Shown: positions 9,929 to 21,741, counted from the first letter of the stretch. The stretch is 64,000 bases of DNA from Gallionella sp. (GCA_028687575.1 JAQTZW010000001.1:124001-188000); one strand, 5' to 3'. Notes: generated by a model from the sequence alone, not told the origin. A program made the numbers and translations.

Positions 9929-10603
9929 ATGAAACTCTCCATCATCGTGCCCGTACTAAATGAAGCTGGACAGTTGCCGGACTTGTTCGCGCATCTGCTG
10001 CCTTTTCAGCGTGCCGGTTGCGAAATCATCTTTGCCGATGGCGTGAGTATGGATGGTTCATCCATGCTGGCGCAGGTGGCTGGATTCACGGTGGTGCAAT
10101 CCGCCCCTGGCCGAGCACGTCAGATGAATGCGGGTGCAGCTCAAGCCAGTGGGGATGTATTGCTTTTTCTGCACGCTGACACGCGATTACCTCAAGGTGC
10201 ATCTAGACTAATTACCCAAGGGTTAGTTGAGCAAGATCGCTGCTGGGGACGTTTTGATGTGTGCATCTCAGGTCGGCCATTCATGTTGCGCGTGGTGAGC
10301 CATCTGATTAATTTACGTTCGCGCTTGACGGGCATCGCCACCGGCGATCAGGCCATTTTCGTGCGGCGCTCCATATTCGAACAAATGGGTCGGTATTCTG
10401 ACGAACCCCTGATGGAGGATGTCGCGCTTTGCAAACGCTTGAAGTCGTTCTCGCGTCCTGTCTGCATCAAGCATTGCGTGACTACCTCTGGTCGTCGCTG
10501 GGAAGCGAACGGCGTGTGGCGCACCATTCTGCTGATGTGGCGTTTACGCTGGGCGTACTGGCGCGGTACGGATGCCGCTGAATTGGCAAGGTTGTACCGA
10601 TGA
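9929..10603 (+). CDS. TIGR04283-type (arsenosugar) family 2 glycosyltransferase
   Basis: KLSIIVPVLNEAGQLP...LLFLHADTRLP; gene context. Confidence 0.85.
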   Translation: MKLSIIVPVLNEAGQLPDLFAHLLPFQRAGCEIIFADGVSMDGSSMLAQVAGFTVVQSAPGRARQMNAGAAQASGDVLLFLHADTRLPQGASRLITQGLVEQDRCWGRFDVCISGRPFMLRVVSHLINLRSRLTGIATGDQAIFVRRSIFEQMGRYSDEPLMEDVALCKRLKSFSRPVCIKHCVTTSGRRWEANGVWRTILLMWRLRWAYWRGTDAAELARLYR

Positions 10604-11238
10604 CAGTCACTACGAACCAACCTGTGCACATCATCATTTTTGCCAAAGCCCCGTTAGCGGGATTCGCCAAAACACGATTGATTCCTGCGCTCGGCGCAGA
10701 AGGTGCGGCAGCGCTGGCGAGACGCATGTTGCTGCATACCCTGCATGAGGCGATTCAGGCAAGGATTGGCAGCGTCGAATTGTGTATCACGCCTTCTCTC
10801 GACGAATCAGCTTGGCAATCATTTGCAGCACCTTTAGGTATCGTTATTTCAGAACAGGGTGAGGGTGATTTAGGTGCGAGACTTGCGCGCGCAGCGCAAC
10901 GTACATTGGAACGGGGCGAGTCCGTGTTGCTGGTAGGGACTGACTGTGTCGAAATGTCCGCCGAATTATTGCGAAACGCGGCAAGAAAACTGCACGACCA
11001 CGATTCGGTCATTCATTGCACCACGGATGGTGGTTATGCCTTGCTGGGGCTGAAGCAATTCAGCGCGCTATTGTTTAGCAATGTGGCCTGGAGTACCGAT
11101 GCGGTGGCAAGTGCTACGCTATCGCGCATTGTGCAACTGGGTTGGACTGTACATGTCGGACAAATGTTGCACGATGTGGATGAGCCACAAGATTTGAAAT
11201 ATTTACCTAGCGATTGGAGTTCGTATGTTGCAGCGTAG
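10600..11238 (+). CDS. TIGR04282-type (arsenosugar) glycosyltransferase
   Basis: IIFAKAPLAGFAKTRLIPALGAEGAAALARRM; ATGA overlap with previous gene. Confidence 0.88.
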   Translation: MTVTTNQPVHIIIFAKAPLAGFAKTRLIPALGAEGAAALARRMLLHTLHEAIQARIGSVELCITPSLDESAWQSFAAPLGIVISEQGEGDLGARLARAAQRTLERGESVLLVGTDCVEMSAELLRNAARKLHDHDSVIHCTTDGGYALLGLKQFSALLFSNVAWSTDAVASATLSRIVQLGWTVHVGQMLHDVDEPQDLKYLPSDWSSYVAA

Positions 11239-11962
11239 CTTTTGGGGCGCGTGTCTAGTAGTCATGTCGTGTGGCGCACAAGCTGGGGAGATTGTCAGGC
11301 TGGATAATTTTTCCAATGAATCGTTGAGTGTACCCTCGCCCTGGCAAGTTGTGCAGCTGGATAAAAAGATAGCGCCAACTCGATACCAAGTGACGCGCTG
11401 GGATGGTGTGCTGAGTATTGAAGCGACGGCTGAACACAGCATGGCACTGTTGGCGCGACCTGTTGAAGTCGATCTAAACCGTACTCCAGTGTTGTGTTGG
11501 CGGTGGCGTGTGGATGCGCCTTTGGTTAAATCCGATATGGCAACCAAGGCAGGCGATGACTACGCCGCCCGCGTGTATGTCTCGTTCTCACTTCCTCCCT
11601 CGGAAATTGGTTTTGTATTACGCACCAAGCTCAAGCTGGCGCGCAGCATCTACGGCGATGCGGTGCCTGATGCTGCGCTCAACTATGTGTGGGACAACCG
11701 CTATCCGGTCGGTACACGAAAACCTAATGCCTACACCGACCGTACGCGCATGATCGTTTCCGAATCTGGTGCTGTCAATGCGGGTAAGTGGGTCGTTGCA
11801 CGCCATGATGTACGACAGGATGTGATCACCGAATTTGGTTCTGCCCAGGCTCTGCTGATTCAGCTTTCAATCGCATCGGACACTGATAACACCAAAGAAA
11901 TAGCCCATGCTGGTTTCGCCGATTTTCAATTCGTCGAGAAGAATGCAGCCTGCTTTCCCTAG
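11225..11962 (+). CDS. DUF3047 domain protein
   Basis: LCWRWRVDAPLVKSDMATKAGDDYAARVYVSF. Confidence 0.8.
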   Translation: MLQRSFWGACLVVMSCGAQAGEIVRLDNFSNESLSVPSPWQVVQLDKKIAPTRYQVTRWDGVLSIEATAEHSMALLARPVEVDLNRTPVLCWRWRVDAPLVKSDMATKAGDDYAARVYVSFSLPPSEIGFVLRTKLKLARSIYGDAVPDAALNYVWDNRYPVGTRKPNAYTDRTRMIVSESGAVNAGKWVVARHDVRQDVITEFGSAQALLIQLSIASDTDNTKEIAHAGFADFQFVEKNAACFP

Positions 11963-11987
11963 ATGAATATTAAAACTATTGGCCGTT

Positions 11988-12016
11988 TGTAAGAATAAAT
12001 GAAATTGGGCGACTAA
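11988..12016 (+). promoter_or_regulatory. ECF-type promoter for arsM-like gene
   Basis: TGTAAGAA-N14-CGACTAA. Confidence 0.72.
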
Positions 12017-12048
12017 CGGCTGTCACCATTATTTATTTAGGAAACGCC

Positions 12049-13086
12049 ATGCAAGAAATCGTTAAAGACTACTATGGGAAACAACTGCAAAATTCTGATG
12101 ACCTAAAGACTTCGGCTTGTTGTGATGCCTCGCAAGTACCTGCTTGGCTTAAGCCGCTCCTATCTAATATTCATCCAGAAGTCATGGCGCGCTATTACGG
12201 TTGCGGTTTGGTTTGTCCACCGTTGCTGGATGGGTGCCGAATTTTGGATCTGGGCAGTGGTGCCGGGCGCGATGTGTATGCATTAGCACAGATGGTTGGT
12301 CATGATGGTCAGGTAGTTGGTGTGGATATGACGGAGGAGCAACTGGATGTCGCGGAAAGTTATCGTGCATATCACGCCGAGACATTCGGTTTTGATAACG
12401 TTGTTTTCAAGCAGGGATATATCGAAAAGCTAGATGAATTAGGGTTTGAAGACGGCAGTTTTGATGTGATCGTATCAAACTGCGTCATCAATCTCTCACC
12501 TGAAAAAGATGCGGTATTGCACGAAATACATCGTTTGCTAAAACCGGGCGGTGAATTTTATTTCTCTGATATTTATGCTGACCGCAGAGTGCCTGACTCG
12601 GTGCGCAATGATCCTGTTTTGTATGGGGAGTGTCTGGGGGGCGCACTGTATTGGAATGATTTTATTAGTCTTGCCAAGCGCCATGGCTTTGCTGATCCCC
12701 GCCTGATTGATGATAGGCCGCTTGATATTACAGATGTCAAACTAGCTGCGCGGGTAGGTAATATCAAGTTTTATTCTGCGACCTATCGCCTTTTTAAGCT
12801 GGAAGGATTGGAGGCCGCTTGTGAAGATTATGGGCAGGCGGTGATTTATCGCGGCACGATTCCAAATCATGCAAATCGCTTTATTCTCGACAGCCACCAT
12901 GATATCGAAACAGGACGCGTTTTTCCGGTGTGCGGCAATACATGGCACATGTTGTGTGGCAGCCGGTTCAAGCAACACTTTGAATTTATCGGTGACTTTA
13001 GCCGACACTATGGAATTTTTCCGGGGTGTGGCAGTGATATTCCTTTTGTACAAAGTCAGGGTGAGGCCACATCCGCGTGTTGCTAG
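12049..13086 (+). CDS. arsM: Arsenite S-adenosylmethionine methyltransferase (ArsM-like)
   Basis: ILDLGSGAGRDVYALAQMVG, conserved Cys positions (SNCVINL, CGNTWHMLCGS), C-terminal SACC. Confidence 0.85.
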   Translation: MQEIVKDYYGKQLQNSDDLKTSACCDASQVPAWLKPLLSNIHPEVMARYYGCGLVCPPLLDGCRILDLGSGAGRDVYALAQMVGHDGQVVGVDMTEEQLDVAESYRAYHAETFGFDNVVFKQGYIEKLDELGFEDGSFDVIVSNCVINLSPEKDAVLHEIHRLLKPGGEFYFSDIYADRRVPDSVRNDPVLYGECLGGALYWNDFISLAKRHGFADPRLIDDRPLDITDVKLAARVGNIKFYSATYRLFKLEGLEAACEDYGQAVIYRGTIPNHANRFILDSHHDIETGRVFPVCGNTWHMLCGSRFKQHFEFIGDFSRHYGIFPGCGSDIPFVQSQGEATSACC

Positions 13087-13172
13087 ATTCGAAACTAGTG
13101 AAGAAAAGTGGCGAAAATAATTTGTACGTAGTTATGTGTGTTGATGTCGTACGGCACAGCGGGTGTCCGGTG

Positions 13173-13859
13173 ATGGATAAGGATCAGATGCGCAAATTTT
13201 ATGCTGAAGCTTTCGGTACCTTTTGTCTTGTCTTCGCAGGAACGGGAGCTATTGTCATCAATGACGTGTCTGGTGGAGTGATTTCGCATCTGGGTATTGC
13301 ACTCACTTTTGGCCTCGTTGTGCTGTCCATGATTTATGCCGTGGGTGATATTTCTGGTGCGCATCTGAATCCGGCAGTCACTATCGGTTTCTTCGTGGCG
13401 AATCGATTCGCTGGTCGACTGGTTCTACCCTATATCGCCAGTCAGATTGCTGGTGCGCTTATAGCCAGTTTTCTGTTGCGCTTCCTATTTCCGTCCCATA
13501 TCTCTCTTGGTACCACACTGCCTGCAGACTCTTATGTACAGTCATTCATTCTAGAGTTGGTGCTGACAGCCATTCTCATGTTTGTCATTCTGAAAGTGTC
13601 CAGCGGCGCACGAGAGCGGGGTATTACAGCCGGAATTGTGGTCGGTTCTGTCATCACCTTGGAGGCGCTTTTTGCAGGACCCATTAGTGGCGCATCTATG
13701 AATCCTGCCCGTTCATTGGCTCCCGCACTCGTTTCAGGGCAACTTGCCAGCACCTGGCTTTATCTCGCTGCCCCCATATTAGGTGCGTTTTTGGGCGTTG
13801 TATTATGTCGTGTCATGCGTGAAGAAGGGTGCTGCTCACCTTTAAAGCAAGCTGCCTAA
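13173..13859 (+). CDS. MIP-family aquaporin/aquaglyceroporin
   Basis: Two NPA boxes: SGAHLNPAVTIG and SGASMNPARSLAP. Confidence 0.92.
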   Translation: MDKDQMRKFYAEAFGTFCLVFAGTGAIVINDVSGGVISHLGIALTFGLVVLSMIYAVGDISGAHLNPAVTIGFFVANRFAGRLVLPYIASQIAGALIASFLLRFLFPSHISLGTTLPADSYVQSFILELVLTAILMFVILKVSSGARERGITAGIVVGSVITLEALFAGPISGASMNPARSLAPALVSGQLASTWLYLAAPILGAFLGVVLCRVMREEGCCSPLKQAA

Positions 13860-13915
13860 ATTGATTATTTTTACTTATTGTTTTAATTGTATATTTTATA
13901 ATTATCAAGCTGCTC

Positions 13916-13944
13916 TGTAAGAAAGCGATGATTGTCCCGACTAA
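13916..13944 (+). promoter_or_regulatory. ECF-type promoter for bufferin operon
   Basis: TGTAAGAA-N14-CGACTAA. Confidence 0.72.
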
Positions 13945-13997
13945 TCAATCGGAGGCATTCGCCCCATGAGAATTTAACTATCCTAAGGAGTTTTACC

Positions 13998-14261
13998 ATG
14001 AAAAACAGTCACATTCTTTCCGCTGCAATCGGTAGCTTACTGGTACTTGGTCTGGTCAGCGGAAACGCCAATGCGGCGGATAAAAAGGATATGGAGAAAT
14101 GCTTTGGCATCGCCAAGGCGGGCATGAATGATTGCTCCAGCAGCAAGAGCGCGCACTCCTGTGCGGGACAGGCTACCAAAAACAATGATGCGGAAGATTT
14201 TGTCGCCGTTCCCAAGGGGACTTGCAACAAAATTGCTGGCGGCATGTTGAAAGCGATGTAA
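13998..14261 (+). CDS. DUF2282-type bufferin precursor (BufA1-like)
   Basis: Signal peptide plus [29 protein letters not shown]...GTCNKIAGG; next to DUF692/DUF2063/DoxX genes. Confidence 0.85.
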   Translation: MKNSHILSAAIGSLLVLGLVSGNANAADKKDMEKCFGIAKAGMNDCSSSKSAHSCAGQATKNNDAEDFVAVPKGTCNKIAGGMLKAM

Positions 14262-15091
14262 TGGGAAAGCCCGCTACCTTGCCATGCAGCGCCGGCATTG
14301 GATTGCGGGCGCCTCATTATCGAGAGGTTTTGAATACCCTACCCCAACTGGGGTGGGTGGAAGTTCATAGTGAGAATTTTTTCGGCGATGGTGTGCCCTT
14401 GCGTACTTTACTTAAGGTGCGTGAACATTACCCCGTCAGTTTACATGGTGTTGGCATGGGACTGGCTTCAACTGAACCGTTATCCCCGCAACATTTGACC
14501 GCATTGCGCAGTCTGTGCGACCAGGTGCAGCCTGCCGCAGTGTCAGAACATCTGTGCTGGAATGCAGCGTCAGGCATGGTTATTAACGATCTGTTACCGT
14601 TCCCTTATACGCAGGAAGCATTGCTCCATGTAGCAAGTCGCGTGGATCAGGTTCAGGAAAAACTGGGCCGCCAGTTGCTGGTGGAAAATCTCTCCAGCTA
14701 TTTGTCTTTTTCGCACAGCGAAATGACGGAGGGAGAATTTCTGGCGGAATTATCCCAGCGTACCGGCTGCGGCATTCTATTTGATGTGGAGAATCTTTAC
14801 GTTAATGCGCGTAATCTTGGCGTGGATGCAGAAAAGTTTATCACCGATATACCAGCGGCAGCGGTTAAGGAATATCACTTGGCAGGATTCAGCGTGCATG
14901 ATGGTTGTCTGGTCGATACCCATGACCACCCGGTTCACGCCGATGTATGGGCGTTGTATGAATGTGCGCTGCGCCATCTTGGGCCACGTCCCACACTGAT
15001 CGAGTGGGATAATGACATTCCGCCGTTGCAGGTACTGATGGCAGAGGCTGAAAAAGCCCAGAAACGTCTGGAGCATTGTCATGCTCTGTGA
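14261..15091 (+). CDS. DUF692 / MNIO-family oxidative enzyme (BufB-like)
   Basis: GIGLRAPHYREVL, WVEVHSENFF, SLHGVGMGL, SEHLCW, ENLSSYL; TAATG overlap with precursor. Confidence 0.93.
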   Translation: MGKPATLPCSAGIGLRAPHYREVLNTLPQLGWVEVHSENFFGDGVPLRTLLKVREHYPVSLHGVGMGLASTEPLSPQHLTALRSLCDQVQPAAVSEHLCWNAASGMVINDLLPFPYTQEALLHVASRVDQVQEKLGRQLLVENLSSYLSFSHSEMTEGEFLAELSQRTGCGILFDVENLYVNARNLGVDAEKFITDIPAAAVKEYHLAGFSVHDGCLVDTHDHPVHADVWALYECALRHLGPRPTLIEWDNDIPPLQVLMAEAEKAQKRLEHCHAL

Positions 15092-15857
15092 TGATCTGTC
15101 AGATTTTGCACGCGCCATTGTGCAAGGTGAAGCACCTTCGCCGCATATCAATGCGGACTATGCGCAATATTCTTCGGCTGTCGCCATTGGAGTTTACCGC
15201 AACAATTATTTCGGTAATCTGCATGACGCGCTTGCCGGTGCTTATCCGGTCATCGAGCAGCTCGTGGGGTGGGATTTTTTCAGGTGCTTGACGCGTTCCT
15301 TTATCCGACAGCATGGCTCGCAAAGCGGCAACCTGCACCATTATGGTGCCCAAATGGAAGATTTTTTGGCGACATTTGAACCATCTAAAGATCTGGTCTA
15401 TTTGCCGGATTTCGCGAGACTGGAGTGGGCTTGTCACTGTGCGTATTTTGCAGAAGATGCCACGGCTTTAAATCTTGCTGATCTGGCTCAGATACCGCCT
15501 GAGCGTTATGCAGATATGATCCTGCATCTGCATCCGTCCTGTCATCTGCTGTCTTCCCGTTATCCTATTTCCGCCATCTGGCATGCCCATCAACCTGATG
15601 CGGCCTGTGATTTTCATATCGATTTGGATCGTGGCGGTAGCAATGTTCTCGTCATTCGCTGTGATGATCTAGTCAACGTTGTTGAATTATTGCAGGCCGA
15701 TGCAGCATGGCTACAAGCTGTTCAGAAGGGCGCTTCACTGGGCGTTTCAACGGATGCAATTCAGGTTCGTTATCCGGACTTTGATTTGCCATCCTTATTG
15801 CTGATGTTGGTGGCGAATAACGCATTGACGAATTTTAATTTGAAGGAAATTACATGA
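15081..15857 (+). CDS. DUF2063 / HvfC-BufC-type MNIO partner protein
   Basis: Position; YRNNYFGNLHDALAGAYPVIEQLVGWDFFRCLTRSFI. Confidence 0.9.
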   Translation: MLCDDLSDFARAIVQGEAPSPHINADYAQYSSAVAIGVYRNNYFGNLHDALAGAYPVIEQLVGWDFFRCLTRSFIRQHGSQSGNLHHYGAQMEDFLATFEPSKDLVYLPDFARLEWACHCAYFAEDATALNLADLAQIPPERYADMILHLHPSCHLLSSRYPISAIWHAHQPDAACDFHIDLDRGGSNVLVIRCDDLVNVVELLQADAAWLQAVQKGASLGVSTDAIQVRYPDFDLPSLLLMLVANNALTNFNLKEIT

Positions 15858-16300
15858 AATTGATATCAAGACTGGGCAAGTATTACTATTCGGCATCGCA
15901 TCTTCCGGAATTTTTGGCCCCCGTGCTGGATTTTGGATTGCGTTTGTACCTGGCAGACGTATTTATTAAGTCCGGTCTGACCAAGATTCAGAGTTGGGAT
16001 AGCACGTTGTATCTGTTTAGCGATGTCTACAATGTACCGTTGCTGCCCCCCGAGGTGGCCGCGTCGATGGCTGCCAGCGCAGAACTGGGCTTGCCTGTAC
16101 TGCTGGTTCTCGGTCTGTTCGGACGCTTTGCGGCAGCCGGACTTTTCATTCTCAACATCGTCGCGGTTATTTCTTATGCCGATCTGAGTCAGGCGGGGCT
16201 CAATCAGCACCTCTCCTGGGGTATTTTGCTTGGTGTATTGTTGATACTCAGCCGAAACACATGGTCGGCTGATACCTGGCTGGAAAAACGATTGAAGTAA
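15854..16300 (+). CDS. DoxX family membrane protein
   Basis: LYLADVFIKSGLTKIQSWDST; overlaps previous gene. Confidence 0.88.
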   Translation: MKLISRLGKYYYSASHLPEFLAPVLDFGLRLYLADVFIKSGLTKIQSWDSTLYLFSDVYNVPLLPPEVAASMAASAELGLPVLLVLGLFGRFAAAGLFILNIVAVISYADLSQAGLNQHLSWGILLGVLLILSRNTWSADTWLEKRLK

Positions 16301-16390
16301 TGTTACTCAGGCTTGTCAGTCAAAGCACCCGCCTGGCTGCTGCGGGTGCAAGGCTGACCAAGCCGCTGAGATTGGTCAGCGAGCAAATGT

Positions 16391-17005
16391 CTAATGCGTT
16401 TTCGCAGCACAAGGGTTCTTTGCTGCGCAAGGATTATCCGTCGCCAAAACCTGACTTGGCTTGAAGCCTTTTTGATATTCGGCTGTATATGCAGTCAGTG
16501 CAGCTAATTCCTTTGAATTCCATGCCAATGGCTTGCTCGCCAATGGAACGACCATGCAGAACTGAACCATTTCATCGAGATGAACTGTTTTAACTCCAGA
16601 ACGTTCATGCGGCATCTGCACGAAGTGTGGATAGGGTTGCGCAAACGTGTTTTGAAACGCGCCATAACCATCATGACACGAGTTGCATGACAAGCCATTC
16701 GTACTCAGCCTGGTATCGCTAAATAATTTTTTACCATATTTGACTAATTTTGCATGATTACCTTTATAGGGGCGGTAATTGTTCGGGCGCGTTACCAGTT
16801 TCAGATTGATTCGATCCGGATTGCTAGCTGCACACGGGTTATTGGCAGCACAAGGATTTTTTGCTGCGCAAGGATTTTCGCGTGACGAGCTGCTGCGGGG
16901 TGCACAGGGATTTGCACGGCATGGGCTGGCTATGGCGATACCGCCTAGAGAGAGCGTCAGCACCCCGGAAGTAATTAATGTGTTGACCAGTTTGGTTCGT
17001 TTCAT
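16391..17005 (-). CDS. Secreted c-type cytochrome domain flanked by NPCA Cys repeats
   Basis: Start at 17005 with SD; signal peptide; six NPCA units; CNSCH haem motif; C-terminal NPCAAKNPCAAKTH. Confidence 0.8.
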   Translation of the reverse strand: MKRTKLVNTLITSGVLTLSLGGIAIASPCRANPCAPRSSSSRENPCAAKNPCAANNPCAASNPDRINLKLVTRPNNYRPYKGNHAKLVKYGKKLFSDTRLSTNGLSCNSCHDGYGAFQNTFAQPYPHFVQMPHERSGVKTVHLDEMVQFCMVVPLASKPLAWNSKELAALTAYTAEYQKGFKPSQVLATDNPCAAKNPCAAKTH

Positions 17006-17068
17006 TGTGTTCTCCATAGAAAAAATGGTGTGGGTAAAATCAAAGCGTGTAAGCACGGTTGACAGCCG

Positions 17069-17098
17069 TTAGTCGAATTGAGATGGGTAATTCTTACA
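17069..17098 (-). promoter_or_regulatory. ECF-type promoter for NPCA cytochrome
   Basis: TGTAAGAA-N15-CGACTAA. Confidence 0.72.
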
Positions 17099-17118
17099 CT
17101 CGAATATTTGTACTCGTC

Positions 17119-17147
17119 TGTAAGAAATCGGTATTGCAAACGACAAA
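17119..17147 (+). promoter_or_regulatory. ECF-type promoter for thioredoxin/CcdA operon
   Basis: TGTAAGAA-N14-CGACAAA. Confidence 0.68.
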
Positions 17148-17198
17148 GATTTATTGATGCACGGCATCAAGCTCATTTTTAATTTCCAGGAGACCTTC

Positions 17199-17582
17199 AT
17201 GAAACAGATTGCACGATCATTGATGTTGTTGCTTACGTTAATCTTCCCACTACTTGCTCACGCGCTGGGCGAGCCATACACACAAGAGAAATTGGATGCC
17301 TTGAACAAGGCAGGAAAACCTGTATTGGTGGCTATTCATGCCGATTGGTGTGGAACCTGCCGTGCTCAGGAGCGGGTGTTGGGAAAGCTATTGTTACAAC
17401 CAGAGTTTCGTGGAATGACTGTTTTGCGTGTCGATTTTGATCAACAGAAACCCGTTGTGCACAAATTGGGTGCCAAATATCAAAGTACATTGATTGTATT
17501 TAAAGGTGGCGAAATGGCTGGTCGAATGACGGGCGAGACCGACAGTGATCGGATTGCTGAATTGCTGCATTCGGCTTTGTAG
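17199..17582 (+). CDS. Thioredoxin-like periplasmic protein
   Basis: ADWCGTCRAQ. Confidence 0.88.
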   Translation: MKQIARSLMLLLTLIFPLLAHALGEPYTQEKLDALNKAGKPVLVAIHADWCGTCRAQERVLGKLLLQPEFRGMTVLRVDFDQQKPVVHKLGAKYQSTLIVFKGGEMAGRMTGETDSDRIAELLHSAL

Positions 17583-17591
17583 GGGGCAATC

Positions 17592-18317
17592 ATGGAACTC
17601 GGCCTGACCAGTTTTGGCCTGTCATTTCTGGCGGGCGTTCTTTCCACACTATCACCTTGCGTGTTACCGCTGGCGCCTATTTTGTTGGGTTCATCGGTAA
17701 GCTCGCATCGCATGGGGCCGTATGCACTGATTGGCGGGTTAATGGCCTCATACACGGTGATTGGCGTCGTGATCGGTTCGATGGGAGCCAGGATTGGCTT
17801 GGAAGCAGACACCTTGCGTGTGGTGGGCGGGCTGCTATTGATGCTGTTTGGCACCATTATGTTCTCTAGCGTGCTTCAAGAAAAATTCAGCGGTGCAATT
17901 AGTCGATTGGGTGTTGGTCAAGGACTGCTCGCGCGTTTTAATCTGGACGGATTGCATGGTCAATTTTTGCTAGGCATGTTGCTTGGTATCGTGTGGAGTC
18001 CGTGCGTCGGTCCTACACTGGGTGTGGCGATCACCCTAGCTAGTCAGGGACAGGCATTGTTGCAGGTAGGTGCGGTGATGTTAATGTTCAGTTTAGGTGC
18101 CGCATTGCCGCTGGTGGCTATCGGTATGTTGTCACGCCAAGCGATGGGTAAATGGCGCAACCGCATGCTTGAGGCCGGACAAAAGGCAAAGAAAGTTTTT
18201 GGCGCAGCACTGCTATTGCTTGGTATCCTTGTCTTGTCAGGAGCTGACAAGACATTCGAGCGTCATGCGGTGAATGTCATGCCCGATTGGCTAGTTATGT
18301 TGACCAGTCGTTTTTGA
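17592..18317 (+). CDS. CcdA/DsbD-type thiol-disulfide transmembrane protein
   Basis: SFLAGVLSTLSPCVLPLAPILLG and WSPCVGPTLG. Confidence 0.92.
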   Translation: MELGLTSFGLSFLAGVLSTLSPCVLPLAPILLGSSVSSHRMGPYALIGGLMASYTVIGVVIGSMGARIGLEADTLRVVGGLLLMLFGTIMFSSVLQEKFSGAISRLGVGQGLLARFNLDGLHGQFLLGMLLGIVWSPCVGPTLGVAITLASQGQALLQVGAVMLMFSLGAALPLVAIGMLSRQAMGKWRNRMLEAGQKAKKVFGAALLLLGILVLSGADKTFERHAVNVMPDWLVMLTSRF

Positions 18318-18340
18318 GCGTTGAATCGGAGAAGAAAGTT

Positions 18341-19180
18341 ATGTCTGAAAAATCATCGTTACTGAATACATTGCTCGGTTTGTCGATGATCGTCGAAGCT
18401 CGCGATCCCTATACCGGCGGTCACTTGTGGCGTGTATCGCAGTTCTCCAAACTGATTGCCTTGCAGGCAGGATTGTCGCGTCGGAATGTTGCGTTGTGCG
18501 AAATTGGCGGATTTTTACACGATCTTGGCAAAGTCGGCGTGCCCGATGCTATTCTCAATAAGCCGGATCGGTTAACCGAAGCTGAATTCTCCGTGATCCG
18601 TACCCATCCCAGCGTGGGCGGACGCTTGCTGGCTAACCATCCGCTTGCCAACCTTGCGATGGAGGCAGTGGTCGGTCATCACGAACGCCCGGACGGAAAA
18701 GGTTATCCGCATGGCATTGCTGGTAATGTCATCCCTGAAGTGGCGCGCATCGTCAGCATCGCCGATGCCTTCGATGCGATGACCAGCACACGCCCTTATC
18801 GCAAAGGGATGCCGATTGAAAAAGCATTGGTTATTATCGGCAACGAATTGGATATTCAATTTGATAAAACACTAGGTCGTCATTTTCTGGAATTGAATAT
18901 GGCAGCCGATATTGCCCATATTGTCGGGCACAGCGAAGCAGGCATACCTTTGCAAAGTTGTCCTTCATGCCATGCGCCTGTTGTCAGAAAGCGCAGTCAG
19001 CACGAGGGAGATTACGTCTACTGCCGCGCCTGCGGCGGCGAATCACACCTGAACAAAATTGGCGACACGTTCCGGTTGGATATGACGGGGCAGATGGGTG
19101 ATGCCAGTGTACTTGCGCCAGATAGCGATTTGGATCTTATCGGCAGAATGGTGGAAGAAATGGCGCCCATCGTATTATGA
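18341..19180 (+). CDS. HD-GYP domain protein with C-terminal Zn-ribbon
   Basis: HDLGKVG, HHERPDGKGYP; CPSCHAP...YCRACGG. Confidence 0.92.
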   Translation: MSEKSSLLNTLLGLSMIVEARDPYTGGHLWRVSQFSKLIALQAGLSRRNVALCEIGGFLHDLGKVGVPDAILNKPDRLTEAEFSVIRTHPSVGGRLLANHPLANLAMEAVVGHHERPDGKGYPHGIAGNVIPEVARIVSIADAFDAMTSTRPYRKGMPIEKALVIIGNELDIQFDKTLGRHFLELNMAADIAHIVGHSEAGIPLQSCPSCHAPVVRKRSQHEGDYVYCRACGGESHLNKIGDTFRLDMTGQMGDASVLAPDSDLDLIGRMVEEMAPIVL

Positions 19181-19309
19181 GCAGAATCACCCCGGTGCAG
19201 TATGAAGGCCGCTTTACATCCGTGCTAAATGTTTGCACAGTGAGATAAGGAAACTAACGTTTCGGGGTTCATTTCATCAGAAATGATGGCTATTCAGTCG
19301 GTGGCGGTA

Positions 19310-19738
19310 TTAGCATGACTTGCTCGAGTATGCCACGCGCCGAGAGAACGCCAGCGCGGCAAGCGGTACGACCACCCATTGCAGAAGTGGTGATACGCCG
19401 ATCGGAACAAAAGGGGTAAGCGGCATCCATTCCGAATACGTCCAGCTTGCCAGCACAGTGGTGTTGAACCATTCGCTAAACGCCGTGAAAACGAAGCCAA
19501 ATATGACCGCGACTGTATTCACCAGGATCCAGTGCCAATTGTGCAGCGCGCTGGCGCGCGTTGCGATGAGTGCGGCGAGTAGTGCGCCAACGCCAATGAG
19601 CACATCGCCAACGGTACAATGGAAAACGGCATAAGCGATGGATGTCGGAGGCGCTTCCCACAACGCGCTCAGCACGGCAAGCGCGGGGAGGTAACGTGCG
19701 AACACAAAGCGCCAAACTTGGGAGTCGTGGCACCACAT
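19310..19738 (-). CDS. Multi-TM membrane protein of unknown function, mer-linked
   Basis: Hydrophobic ORF directly downstream of merA. Confidence 0.6.
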   Translation of the reverse strand: MWCHDSQVWRFVFARYLPALAVLSALWEAPPTSIAYAVFHCTVGDVLIGVGALLAALIATRASALHNWHWILVNTVAVIFGFVFTAFSEWFNTTVLASWTYSEWMPLTPFVPIGVSPLLQWVVVPLAALAFSRRVAYSSKSC

Positions 19739-19743
19739 TTTGC

Positions 19744-21390
<1,647 letters not shown>

Positions 21391-21391
<1 letters not shown>

Positions 21392-21729
21392 TAGTGTACC
21401 CCCACAGCTTTGGATGGATAGCCCGTATTTTCAGTCGCAGTGGTGAGTGCCTTAACAGTGGTCTGTGCATCGTCGAAAGTCACGGCAGCTTCTTTTTTGT
21501 CGAGATTGATAGCCACTTTCTCTACGCCATGCACGCCGAAGAGTGCCTTTCTTACGGTGATCGGACAGGCCGAACAAGTCATGTTGGATATTGCCAATGT
21601 AGTCGTACTGCTGACCGCAAAGGCGGGAGTGACCGTTAGCGCGGTCATCATGGTAACGAGGATGATGGCGCAAGTTTTGTTGAGTTTGCGAGTCACTGTT
21701 CTTAGGTCTGTTTGTGTGCATCTGTTCAT
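21391..21729 (-). CDS. merP: Periplasmic mercury-binding protein
   Basis: NMTCSACPITVRKALFGVHGVEKV. Confidence 0.92.
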
Positions 21730-21741
21730 GTTACGACTCCT

